Assembly: GCA_022764265.1 (NCBI GenBank) | Contig: JALERO010000124.1 | Location: 1 to 40,472 of the forward strand | Direction of reading: 5' to 3' | DNA length: 40,472 bases | Source of the DNA: Eubacterium sp. | Lineage (GTDB): Bacteria > Bacillota > Clostridia > Lachnospirales > Lachnospiraceae | Shown: one piece after another, positions 26,295-35,573 of the stretch | How positions within the stretch are numbered: the stretch's first letter is position 1 | How the letters are laid out: each line of letters starts with the position of its first letter | Position numbers and translations under genes: made by a program | Notes under the pieces: generated by a model | Databases searched by the model: none | The model's input: the letters and a program-made list of their open reading frames with translations, nothing else | What the model was told of the DNA's origin: nothing

Positions 26295-27257
26295 TTACAG
26301 GCAATTTATGCCAAAAAGTTTTTCTGCATTTGAGTGTGTATATTTGTCAAAACACTCCTGCGAAAGCCCCATCTGTTCCAGATCCTCCCTCTTTTTCACG
26401 ATCATCGGAACCGGTGTATACGGGAAATCTCCGCCAAACATGATGTGATCGTCATCCGCAAGAGACTGAAGGATTTTGATTCCCCTCGGGAAGGCATCTC
26501 CCGCAATGTCAAAGTAGAGAGAGGAGAGCCCTTTCTGAACATCCACTGCTTTTCCGATTCCCTTCTGTTCAAACAGTCTCGTGATTCCGCTCAGACGATC
26601 AATGATATTCGGCAAAAAAGAACCGCAATGAGGCACGAGCACTTTCACATTCGGATATTTTTCCAGCGTGCCGTTGGCCAGCAGGTTGATCACCGCTCTG
26701 GTTGTGTCGTTGATAAATTCGAGAAGCGGCAGCGGTCCGCTGGTAAAACATCCCTCCGGCACAGCCTGCGGTTTGGACGGATGGATGATAATCACAGATT
26801 TCTTCTCATTTATGTATTCCATCAGCGGTTCCAGACGCTCATCCCCGAGATATAACCCATTGGACTGACTCGCTATTTTCACCCCGCGGGCTCCCAGCGT
26901 TTCCAGAGCATACTTTGCCTCATCCAACGCATAACCCACATTCGGGAGGGGCAGAGTTGCCGCAAAGGAAAACCGATCCGGATACTTTCTCACCAGCATG
27001 GCCGCCTCTTCGTTGATACTCCTGTTGAGATCTCTGGAAAATGCATCCTCACCAAAGTGGGGATGCGGTGTCGACAGGGACAGAACCGCATGTTCTATCC
27101 CCGCTTTTTCCATATACTCCAGCTGCATCTGCGGATTCCAGTCCGGAATCGGAAATCCGTCCTCATTGATCCGGTCATACCGAACTAATGCATCTACATA
27201 TGCTTTTGTCAGAAAATGACAGTGTGTATCTATTACCTTCATATCCCTTTCCTCCAA
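26295..27257 (-). CDS. Amidohydrolase-2 (ACMSD-like) family metal-dependent hydrolase/decarboxylase
   Basis: IDTHCHFLT; VIIHPSKPQAVP; VPHCGSFLPNIIDR; IMFGGDFPYTPV. Confidence 0.88.
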   Translation of the reverse strand: MEERDMKVIDTHCHFLTKAYVDALVRYDRINEDGFPIPDWNPQMQLEYMEKAGIEHAVLSLSTPHPHFGEDAFSRDLNRSINEEAAMLVRKYPDRFSFAATLPLPNVGYALDEAKYALETLGARGVKIASQSNGLYLGDERLEPLMEYINEKKSVIIIHPSKPQAVPEGCFTSGPLPLLEFINDTTRAVINLLANGTLEKYPNVKVLVPHCGSFLPNIIDRLSGITRLFEQKGIGKAVDVQKGLSSLYFDIAGDAFPRGIKILQSLADDDHIMFGGDFPYTPVPMIVKKREDLEQMGLSQECFDKYTHSNAEKLFGINCL

Positions 27258-27259
27258 TT

Positions 27260-27451
27260 CTAGTCAATCGGCATTCTCGGAATAATTATTGCCGCGATGA
27301 TATAGAGAATGATACCGCCGCCTGCCGCAAAACCGAGCAGCACCCAGATTAAACGGATGATGGTCGGATCAATTCCGATATATTCTCCGATGCCTCCGCA
27401 AACACCGCACAATACTCTGTTATCTTCTGATTTGTATAATCTCTTCTTCAT
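27260..27451 (-). CDS. PspC-domain protein, 63 aa
   Basis: MKKRLYKSEDNRVLCGVCGGIGEYIGIDPTIIRLIWVLL. Confidence 0.92.
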   Translation of the reverse strand: MKKRLYKSEDNRVLCGVCGGIGEYIGIDPTIIRLIWVLLGFAAGGGIILYIIAAIIIPRMPID

Positions 27452-27532
27452 AATGTCCTCCTGTACTTTTATAAGATTTTGTAATATGATTATTGTTTGT
27501 TTTTTCTTATCAATTCATTCTCTTTCGCAATA

Positions 27533-28492
27533 TTACCGGATATCCAGTGTAATATTCCCTGCTCCGCTGTCAATCTTTATCGTGGGAGCACCCTTATGTT
27601 CACATTTTTCTTTCAGATCATGGCCGGGACCATCATATGTTTTTCCATTCACGGTCAGATCTCCCACACCATTGGAAATATCATAATGGTACGCATGGGA
27701 ATCACCTGCCAGACGAACTTCCGCATCCCCGGTTCCTGTATTTGCCTCCAGACCCTTTTCCGCAGTTCCGCAATACAGGATATCACCAACACCGCTGTCT
27801 ATCCTCAGCTTTCCGCTGCAGCTCATATTCTCTGCCCGGATATCACCGGTTCCCCCCTGAAGAATGGTATCACCACTCACTTTTATTTCCGCAGGTATCT
27901 CGATATCGCCGACCCCCTGTTCCAGATCAAGAGATGCCAGTACCAGTGCCTGACTGATTGTCACATCTCCCACACCATTTTTCACAGATAATTCAAATTG
28001 ATCCTGTTCCCCATAAGCCGGCAGATAGATTTTGATTTTCGCCCGGTACTTCTCATGAACCTCTGACAGGCTCATCCGGTTTTCATCTGACTCCTGTACA
28101 ACCAATCGGTCATCCTTTACCGCCACCGAGATATCCTGAAGCTCACGGTACCATTTCTTCTCTACGAGAATCTGATCTGTCCCACACTGACCGGATCCCT
28201 CCGCCGGACAAAATGTAATATCCGCAGTCCGCACATCCATCTCAATTTTACGGATCTCAGACGCAGAAAATGTTTCCTTTGTCGCATCCTCTGTCAGATT
28301 CTCCAGATCCACCTCTTCGGCTTTTCCACTGTGATTCCACCATTTTCCCAGGTTCAGTTCCTGCACTGCCGTCCGGATCCATGCCCTGGTGATTTTGCTC
28401 GTTCCCATACTGCAGGACACCGCTCCCAACACAATCCCAAGCAGGAAAAATACAAGAACAAGAACCAGACAGATATTTCTAAATCGTTTCAT
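27533..28492 (-). CDS. DUF4097 beta-helical repeat protein with N-terminal TM
   Basis: Repeated GVGDVTI / GTGDIRAENM / SGVGDILYCG / TGTGDAEV motifs. Confidence 0.85.
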   Translation of the reverse strand: MKRFRNICLVLVLVFFLLGIVLGAVSCSMGTSKITRAWIRTAVQELNLGKWWNHSGKAEEVDLENLTEDATKETFSASEIRKIEMDVRTADITFCPAEGSGQCGTDQILVEKKWYRELQDISVAVKDDRLVVQESDENRMSLSEVHEKYRAKIKIYLPAYGEQDQFELSVKNGVGDVTISQALVLASLDLEQGVGDIEIPAEIKVSGDTILQGGTGDIRAENMSCSGKLRIDSGVGDILYCGTAEKGLEANTGTGDAEVRLAGDSHAYHYDISNGVGDLTVNGKTYDGPGHDLKEKCEHKGAPTIKIDSGAGNITLDIR

Positions 28493-28498
28493 TATCTT

Positions 28499-29143
28499 CT
28501 ACCTCCTTCTTCCTCCGCATACCGCTGCTGTCGCGTTACATACCCCGCGGATCGCCGCCGGAAGCGCTTTGGCACAAAAAGCAACAACAGCAAGCAACAG
28601 CAGGAAAAAGATTGCCGCACAAAAGGATCCTCCGCAGAACAATCCAACACCGATTGCTATCTGCCCCTCCACGAAGCTTCCGATTCCAATACCGACCAGC
28701 CCCGCTGCTGCCGCAGCCACTCCAACTGCAGATGCGGCAAGCCCTGCAGCCACTGCAATCATCACGGCCACCACGACAACGGTCACTACGCACATGATCA
28801 GAATCAACAGCAATTTAACCGGAGCAAATACAATGCGCGCCACGCTGTTATCAGCCCGTCTGGTCTGTTTTTCCTCTTTTTTTGTATCCGGTACATCCTT
28901 CGGCATGAATTCCTCATACCCTTTTTCTGTAAATCCTCCGTCTCTCGTCTCACCGGACAAATCCGCTTTGATCGTCCCAGCCACTTTCTCCGGGGAACCC
29001 AGCTCCCGCAGAACCTGTTCCTCGTTCTCCTCCCCGGCATCTTCAAAATAGCACCGATAATATTCCATTGCCTCCCTGCGCTCTTCCGCAGGAATATCTG
29101 ACAAGAGATTTTCCAGTTCCCGCAAAAATAATTCCTGATTCAT
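28499..29143 (-). CDS. DUF1700-family membrane protein
   Basis: MNQELFLRELENLLSDIPAEERREAMEYYRCYFEDAGEENEEQVLRELGSPEKVA plus hydrophobic C-terminal half. Confidence 0.88.
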   Translation of the reverse strand: MNQELFLRELENLLSDIPAEERREAMEYYRCYFEDAGEENEEQVLRELGSPEKVAGTIKADLSGETRDGGFTEKGYEEFMPKDVPDTKKEEKQTRRADNSVARIVFAPVKLLLILIMCVVTVVVVAVMIAVAAGLAASAVGVAAAAAGLVGIGIGSFVEGQIAIGVGLFCGGSFCAAIFFLLLLAVVAFCAKALPAAIRGVCNATAAVCGGRRR

Positions 29144-29463
29144 AGACTCTCCTCTCCTGAAAATAATTGTGAAATTTTCGAAGAATATATCTCCCACTCT
29201 GACCGGTATAAGGCCAGCTGTGCAGCCCCCCGCTCTGTGATTTTATAATACCTGCGATTTCTTCCCCCGCACTGTATATCATAAGTTTCCAGGCATTCGT
29301 CTTTTAGCAGACGGCGCAAAACCGGATACAGCGTGGATTCTGAGATATCAATCGCCTTTCGCACATCCTGAGTGATTTTATATCCATATGTGCCTTCCTG
29401 CTCCTTGGAAACGACCGCAAGCACAATCGCGTCCAGTAACGCAGCACCTGTATTGAAAACCAT
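29140..29463 (-). CDS. PadR-family transcriptional regulator
   Basis: TYGYKITQDVRKAIDISESTLYPVLRRLLKDECLETYDIQ..GRNRRYYKITERG. Confidence 0.93.
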   Translation of the reverse strand: MVFNTGAALLDAIVLAVVSKEQEGTYGYKITQDVRKAIDISESTLYPVLRRLLKDECLETYDIQCGGRNRRYYKITERGAAQLALYRSEWEIYSSKISQLFSGEESL

Positions 29464-29632
29464 GTCATCCCTCCAGACTTCTCAACTATCATTTTATGTG
29501 ATATTGTTTTATGATTAATACTATATGCTGTATAATATTGTTTGTCAAGCACATTAAGAAAAGCTTCAGAAAATCGAAAGAAAATTGCGCATGCGAGGGG
29601 AGGTTCGTGTGAACAGCAACAGAATTTTCTGG

Positions 29633-29695
29633 CACAAAAAAGCCCCACCGCATAGGAGTACACGTTTTGCATACTCCGATACAGCAGAGCTTTTG
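29633..29695 (-). terminator. Long terminator hairpin downstream of the HD-GYP/GGDEF gene
   Basis: Minus strand AGCTCTGCTGTATCGGAGTA...TACTCCTATGCGGTGGGGCTTTTTTG, about 20-bp stem with G-U pairs. Confidence 0.75.
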
Positions 29696-29702
29696 TTTTC
29701 CA

Positions 29703-32177
29703 TTATGTTTCATTCAATTCAATGCAAACACTGTTTTTTCTGTCTTTTGCCTGATAAAGCAATTTATCCGCAGCGATAATCTGATCATCGACTTTTCCTT
29801 CTCCGTAAACACCGCCGATACTAACAGACAAATGAATCTCCGGATACTCCGACAGAACAATCTGACACACTTTTTTCCGAATCTCTTCAAGACGTTCGGA
29901 AAAAATATTGCTCGGAATCTGCTGGAACACCAGGACAAACTCATCTCCTCCGTACCGAATGACCACATCCTCTTCGCGGATACAGGACAAAATCGCCGCT
30001 GCAATTGCCTGAAGCGCCAGATCTCCCGCATGATGCCCGAAGGAATCATTGATCGATTTGAAGTTATCCGCATCGATCATCGCCACTGCACCAATCTCCT
30101 GGCGACCCCGAACCTGCTCCTCAAAATAACGGCGGTTATACACCTTCGTCACCGGATCAGCAAATAGCTTTTTGCTGTGTTTTACAATGGATTCAACTAT
30201 TTTATTTCTCCCGTGTCCGGTCAACAATGCCTCATCCACGATCTGAGAGATCATTTCAATGGAAAATGGCTGTCCCTCGACTTCCACATACATGGCAATC
30301 ACATGGTAAATGTCATCCCCCATAAACTCAAACTTGGACAACCTGTCCTTCGTCGACAAAACTTTTGCTGATACACAGTTTTCGCAACGTTCTTCCCGCC
30401 CCCAGACTCTGTGACAGTGATAAGGTTCCTCAACCATCTCTCCATCTTCGCCGACACGGATCGCCGTCGTCACTGTGGCGTCCACCAACCGCACCTGATC
30501 AAAGGCCAGTTTTAAGTTTTCCATCAGAATCCATGCTTCCTGACCGGTCATCTTATTCCCCACAGGGAAGTGATTTTGAACCGCATGTTCTCTTCCACTT
30601 TTCAGCACACAATCCATCGCCGCCCGCTTATCATGGTCAATCTGTGCATATTCCTTCTGTACATCGCTAATCCGACCCACGGCGCCTCCGGGTGCTGTAT
30701 GATCTGAGGTAAGCCAGATTGCCATTCCATCAAATCGGCTCAGACAGAATTCCCCATCTATCAGCATTTCAAAATCCAATTGAAACTTCGGCTCTTCCGG
30801 TGTCGTTTTACTGATCCGTTCCGAAAGCCGTTCCAGATTGCTATTTCCCAGAATCTTCCGCACTCTTTCATCGTGATATGGGTCAATCACCAGCTCACCC
30901 AATCCAAGCTTCTCCGCTTTTTCCCCTGCCAGGCTCAGAGTCGGCGGTTCATTTGTAAAAGAAAATACAATATCGTCAGATTTTGACGCGAGGAATTGAA
31001 ATTTTGTTTTCTCTAATTCCAGCAGACGCAGCATTCTCTCAGGAGCCCCCAATTCTTTATGCTGCATCAGTTCGCCGGCCACATCTCTTATTTCTTTTTT
31101 ACTGTAATCAGCCTCATAATGTGCTTTCACACTCTGCCTGATTTCCTCTTCCGCCTCGCTGAAGCATTCCAGCAACAACGGATTAAATGCTCCACACTGT
31201 CCGTTCAGAATCATCTCCACAGCAGTATCATGGGAAAAGGCTTTCTTATAACACCGCTCACTGGTCAACGCATCGTATACATCCGCCAACGCGACAATCT
31301 GTGCCGAAATAGGAATCTCCTCACCGGAAAGTCCATCCGGATAACCGTTTCCGTCATATCTCTCATGATGCCACCGGCAAATTTCATATGCCACCTTGAG
31401 CAATGGTTCCCCCTGATACAACGGCATTTCCCAAAGCATCAATGCACCGGCCCTTGAATGCTGTTTCATAATTTCGAATTCTTCCGCCGTCAATCTGCCC
31501 GGCTTGTTCAATATTTCATCCGGAATTGTAATCTTTCCAATATCATGCAGTGCAGAGGCATTGCTGATCAGCGATATGTCTGCGGCACTGAGCCTATACT
31601 GATCTGTTTTCTTTACAAGGTGTTTCAGTAACAACTCTGTCAGCATATGGATATGTATGATATGCAGCCCACTTTCACCATTTCGGAATTCTACGATATG
31701 GCTCAGGATTGAAACCATGAGTTTATTTGTCTTTTCTTTTTCATAGATCTGCTCTGCCACCATACCGGTCAGCTTTCTCTGTTTTGCATACAGCATAATG
31801 GTGTTCACCACTCTGCGGTGAACAACCATCGCATCAAAGGGGCGACTGATATAATCTGTCGCACCAAAATCATATGCCTTCTGCATAAAGGAGGATGAAT
31901 TTTCCGATGAAATGATGATGACCGGTATGTCGTCCAGCCAATGATAGGTATTCATATATGTCAGCACTTCAAAACCATCCATCTGCGGCATGACGATATC
32001 CAGCAGGACAAGCGAAATTTCCTGCGACTGCTCCCGAAGGATTGCAACGGCTTCTTTCCCGTCCTTCGCCTCCACGATATCATATTCCTCTTGCAGCATT
32101 TCTGACAAAAGTTCACGATTCAGTTCTGAATCATCCGCAATCAGTATCCTGTATTTATTTGCTCTGTCGTTTCCCAT
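29703..32177 (-). CDS. Response regulator with REC, HD-GYP and GGDEF domains (c-di-GMP metabolism)
   Basis: REC: ILIADDSELNRELL, LVLLDIVMPQMDGFEVL; HD-GYP: HDIGKITIPDEILNKPG, HHERYDGNGYPDGL; GGDEF: YGGDEFVLVF with RxxD (REED) five residues upstream. Confidence 0.93.
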   Translation of the reverse strand: MGNDRANKYRILIADDSELNRELLSEMLQEEYDIVEAKDGKEAVAILREQSQEISLVLLDIVMPQMDGFEVLTYMNTYHWLDDIPVIIISSENSSSFMQKAYDFGATDYISRPFDAMVVHRRVVNTIMLYAKQRKLTGMVAEQIYEKEKTNKLMVSILSHIVEFRNGESGLHIIHIHMLTELLLKHLVKKTDQYRLSAADISLISNASALHDIGKITIPDEILNKPGRLTAEEFEIMKQHSRAGALMLWEMPLYQGEPLLKVAYEICRWHHERYDGNGYPDGLSGEEIPISAQIVALADVYDALTSERCYKKAFSHDTAVEMILNGQCGAFNPLLLECFSEAEEEIRQSVKAHYEADYSKKEIRDVAGELMQHKELGAPERMLRLLELEKTKFQFLASKSDDIVFSFTNEPPTLSLAGEKAEKLGLGELVIDPYHDERVRKILGNSNLERLSERISKTTPEEPKFQLDFEMLIDGEFCLSRFDGMAIWLTSDHTAPGGAVGRISDVQKEYAQIDHDKRAAMDCVLKSGREHAVQNHFPVGNKMTGQEAWILMENLKLAFDQVRLVDATVTTAIRVGEDGEMVEEPYHCHRVWGREERCENCVSAKVLSTKDRLSKFEFMGDDIYHVIAMYVEVEGQPFSIEMISQIVDEALLTGHGRNKIVESIVKHSKKLFADPVTKVYNRRYFEEQVRGRQEIGAVAMIDADNFKSINDSFGHHAGDLALQAIAAAILSCIREEDVVIRYGGDEFVLVFQQIPSNIFSERLEEIRKKVCQIVLSEYPEIHLSVSIGGVYGEGKVDDQIIAADKLLYQAKDRKNSVCIELNET

Positions 32178-32239
32178 AGTTCTCTCTCTGTAAAAATTAT
32201 TTCAGCGTATTCGCATTACCTTCTTCTATCATACCATTT

Positions 32240-32354
32240 ATCCCAATATTTGCAAGAACGTATCTGACGTTCTTGCCGCGGCGTGGTCGAATGCGTAGCA
32301 TTCTTCCATTGACCACGCCTGCGTTCCACCGGAAGCTCAACATTTCAGAAGGAG
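32240..32354. repeat. Cluster of strong hairpins downstream of the MATE gene
   Basis: GCAAGAACGT-ATCTG-ACGTTCTTGC; GGCGTGGTC...GACCACGCC with inner AATGC/GCATT. Confidence 0.75.
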
Positions 32355-32440
32355 ATTGTCACCCGCTACCGAAATTATTTTATTTCCCACCGTTTAGACT
32401 CTGTGCGCTTGAAGGCGTGGGACTCCTTCTGAAATGTTGA
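32337..32440. repeat. Palindromic element with perfect 18-bp inverted termini overlapping the MATE 3' end
   Basis: TCAACATTTCAGAAGGAG (32337-32354) vs CTCCTTCTGAAATGTTGA (32423-32440). Confidence 0.75.
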
Positions 32441-33810
32441 ATCAGCTGACGATTTTTCCATTTTCCGCTTTTGTATCGTACCACAAAAAATATCGCACGA
32501 ACATACCAGTCCAGAACCATGGCAATCCACGTACCGAATACACCCAGCCCCATATATTTTCCAAGGAGGAATGCAAAAACAATTCGGAAAACCCACATGG
32601 ATATGACACCTACCACCATGGTATACCTGACATCATTGGCGGCCCGGAATGCGTTGGGCAAGGTAAAGGCCACCGGCCAGGAAATCATTGCCATCACACT
32701 GTGAAACAGCATGATCTGGGTGGCATATCGGGTTGTCTCCGGTGAAAGATTATAAATCCGCAACATGGTCGGCAACAAAATAATCATCGTTATATTTGTG
32801 ATCCACATACTGATGTAAGTATACTTAAGCAGTTTTTTGGTAAAATATTCTGCCTGTCGATAATCACCGGCACCAATACATCGGCTGATTACCGTCACGG
32901 TTGCCAGCCCCAAAGCCATTCCCGGCAAAATTTCAAAATATGCCAGCGCATTTGACACTGCATTGGCAGCGATGGAGCAGGTTCCGAAAGTGGCAATCAG
33001 ACTGAGAAGGAGAATTTTCCCCAGCTGAAACATACTGCTCTCCACCCCATTCGGCACCCCGATAAATAATATTTTCTTAAGCAGATTTTTTTCAAACTGA
33101 AACAAATGCATCCCGCGAATATTTAAAATGAAATCCTGATTATACAACAGCACAAGCATCATAATTGCTGCCACAATTCTGGAAATCAGTGTCGGAATAG
33201 CAACACCTTCCACACCCCAGTGTAATCCAAACACAAGAATTGCATTCCCTGCCACATTTATCACATTCATCACAGTAGAAACGATCATAGATATTTTGGA
33301 ATTTCCTGTGGAGCGAAACAGTGCAGCACCACCGGAATAAAACGCAAGAAATGGAATGGATGCCCCGCAAATCATCAGATATATATTACAATTATTCATA
33401 ACATCCTGCTCGATGGAACCGAATACCACATGAAGCAAGAATGATTTCCCCACATAAATCAGAAGCACCAATCCAACAGATAAATATATCATAAACTGCA
33501 TCATCTGTTTTCCGGCCTTCCTCGCCTGCTCCGGATTTCTACTGCCAAGATACTGTCCAGCCACAACGGCACCGCCTGTCGCCAGGGCGTTAAAAATATT
33601 AATCAGTAAAATCATCACAGAATCCACCAGAGAAACTGCAGAAACTGCCGCCTCTCCCACCTGGGCCACCATAATGGAATCCGCCATTCCCACAAGAGTC
33701 GTCAACAACTGCTCCATAAAAAGTGGAAGAATCAATGCCCACAAAGCCCTATTTGAAAAAAGCAGATTCTCAAACTTCTCTGTCTCTCTCTTCCTTGCGA
33801 TTATCATCAC
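32380..33810 (-). CDS. MATE-family efflux transporter
   Basis: 476 aa; LILPLFMEQLLTTLVGMADSIMVAQVGEAAVSAVSLVDS; AGQYLGSRNPEQARKAGKQ. Confidence 0.93.
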   Translation of the reverse strand: MMIIARKRETEKFENLLFSNRALWALILPLFMEQLLTTLVGMADSIMVAQVGEAAVSAVSLVDSVMILLINIFNALATGGAVVAGQYLGSRNPEQARKAGKQMMQFMIYLSVGLVLLIYVGKSFLLHVVFGSIEQDVMNNCNIYLMICGASIPFLAFYSGGAALFRSTGNSKISMIVSTVMNVINVAGNAILVFGLHWGVEGVAIPTLISRIVAAIMMLVLLYNQDFILNIRGMHLFQFEKNLLKKILFIGVPNGVESSMFQLGKILLLSLIATFGTCSIAANAVSNALAYFEILPGMALGLATVTVISRCIGAGDYRQAEYFTKKLLKYTYISMWITNITMIILLPTMLRIYNLSPETTRYATQIMLFHSVMAMISWPVAFTLPNAFRAANDVRYTMVVGVISMWVFRIVFAFLLGKYMGLGVFGTWIAMVLDWYVRAIFFVVRYKSGKWKNRQLIQHFRRSPTPSSAQSLNGGK

Positions 33811-33984
33811 TTTATCAACTCACACTCTTTTCCTATCATTTTTCTCTCATAAGCTCTTCTCTTTTACAAAATATAGCAATAACATTGCCGTATCCTGTCA
33901 GGCGAAAATTACAATCATCATAACACATCTTTTGGTTTTTGTCAATTTTTTCCATTATCAAAATAACCATTATAGACAAAAAAA

Positions 33985-34066
33985 GTTGACTGCAATCTCA
34001 AAATAATAAATTGCAGTCAACGAAATATGTATTGAATGGTGACTATATTCAAAAAAATATGTATTG
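33985..34066. repeat. Inverted repeat GTTGACTGCAAT/ATTGCAGTCAAC plus direct repeats AAATATGTATTG
   Basis: 12-bp perfect stem 33985-34021; direct repeats at 34023-34034 and 34055-34066. Confidence 0.75.
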
Positions 34067-34321
34067 CGGTCAACAAATCATGCTTTTAAAATGAAATTGA
34101 TATCCCTCTTACAGGCGGACCAAGTCATCTCAGTAGGGATGTAGCCACCCTACTGAGATGAGCCTCCGGCGGATGGCAGAGCTGCACAGAAGAAGGCAAC
34201 TTCGTTGCTGTGCAGCTCGCCCGCGAATCCTCTACGAGATTCGCGATTTTAGTCTTCGCAATGGAATCGGATTACGAAGATTTATGAAAAAGCGATTATG
34301 CCATAGGTGCCACGCTTATTC

Positions 34322-34369
34322 AAAAAACTATGGCAGCGATTCCATATAATGCATGAATCACTGCCATAG
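34322..34369 (-). terminator. Terminator of the TerY-P-like operon
   Basis: CTATGGCAGCGATTC...GAATCACTGCCATAG followed by TTTTTT on the minus strand. Confidence 0.85.
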
Positions 34370-34409
34370 GGTAGGACTGTTTTTGGTGCGACAGCCCCTT
34401 CTGTATCAA

Positions 34410-34760
34410 TCAGAATCCGCCTCCGGTCACATCCATCTTCTCATCATCATTGGTAGCAGTACCATTGGAACCACACCAGTTACAGACAACCTTATCCGAA
34501 CCGTCATAACAGCTTACCTTGCCGCAATTACCGCACACAAAACATTTTTTTGCTCCGCAGTAAGGGCATCCCGGATATTCCTCATCGGTATAAAAGCTTC
34601 CGGAAAAGTTTGTTTTATCGAAACCTTCTTTCTGAGCCATCTCTTCTTTTACTTTAAAAGCCCAGGTACGAACCCAGTCATTCTCTCTCTTCTCAATACG
34701 GATTCCGTACATTTTATCTTCAGCACATTTGGCCAATATTACACTTGCTTCTTTTTTCAT
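34410..34760 (-). CDS. Stand-alone TerY-C-like metal-binding (Zn-ribbon) protein, 116 aa
   Basis: YPGCPYCGAKKCFVCGNCGKVSCYDGSDKVVCNWCG; ATGA overlap with the upstream PP2C gene. Confidence 0.75.
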   Translation of the reverse strand: MKKEASVILAKCAEDKMYGIRIEKRENDWVRTWAFKVKEEMAQKEGFDKTNFSGSFYTDEEYPGCPYCGAKKCFVCGNCGKVSCYDGSDKVVCNWCGSNGTATNDDEKMDVTGGGF

Positions 34761-35572
34761 GAAATTCCTCCTTCCCTCATTCGTTGATATACCATGGCAA
34801 TGGAAATATCATCTCCGCTGCCCTCTCTGGTTCTCTTCTCAAAATTCTTCTTCAGACTCTTCTCCGTCCGCTCCTTGTCTGTCAGCATCTGAGAGAGAAG
34901 TCCGTGATATTTCAGAAAATCTTCCTCGCAGGCAAAGGATTTGAATAATCCATCGGTGGAAACAAACAGTGCGGACGGATTCTCCTCGGTATACCAATGC
35001 TCAAAATAATGAATAGCGTCCGTATTACAAAGAGAAGATGTATAGTTTGCATGAGAATTTTTATCTTCAATGGGAATGAACAACCTGCCGCTCCCATCGA
35101 GAACGACAAAACCTCCATCGCCCAGAACCATGCCGTAAGAAAATCCATCGGCAATCACCGCCGCCAGAACGGTACTCCCATAAATCACCGCTGTTCGCAG
35201 TTTTTTTCCGAAGGATTCCATCTTTTGATCCTCCTCTTCGGTCAGAGGATTCTCCAGATGATATTCCTCCACGGCTTCCCGCCATTTCATCAATATCTGT
35301 TTTTCCATTTGCTGGAGAATAAAATCCGGATGCTGCAGAAATTGTTCTCTGAAATCTGTGCGGCTCATGTAATTTTTCAATAATCCTGTTGTAATCTTCA
35401 CCGCGATCCTCGAACCCACATCACTGCGGAAATGTTTCGCACTTCCGTGACCGTCGGCCACCACCGCAATTCCAAAGGTATCTGTGACACAGATGCCGGA
35501 ACTGTCCTGGCAGACGATTCCTTTTTTGATGTGACTGTCTCCGATTACAGTAGAATGAATTCCCTGAAACAT
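34757..35572 (-). CDS. PP2C-family protein phosphatase
   Basis: VCQDSSGI, VVADGHGSAKHFRSDVGS, VLGDGGFVVL, VSTDGLFKSF, GSGDDISIAMV; start adjusted to the ATG one nt after the vWA2 stop. Confidence 0.9.
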   Translation of the reverse strand: MFQGIHSTVIGDSHIKKGIVCQDSSGICVTDTFGIAVVADGHGSAKHFRSDVGSRIAVKITTGLLKNYMSRTDFREQFLQHPDFILQQMEKQILMKWREAVEEYHLENPLTEEEDQKMESFGKKLRTAVIYGSTVLAAVIADGFSYGMVLGDGGFVVLDGSGRLFIPIEDKNSHANYTSSLCNTDAIHYFEHWYTEENPSALFVSTDGLFKSFACEEDFLKYHGLLSQMLTDKERTEKSLKKNFEKRTREGSGDDISIAMVYQRMREGGIS

Positions 35573-35573
35573 C

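Noticed and set aside
28331-29101. 256-aa plus-strand ORF (and 28389-29051)
   Set aside because: Antisense to DUF4097/DUF1700 genes; low-complexity Thr/Ala/His-rich translation typical of a spurious reverse frame
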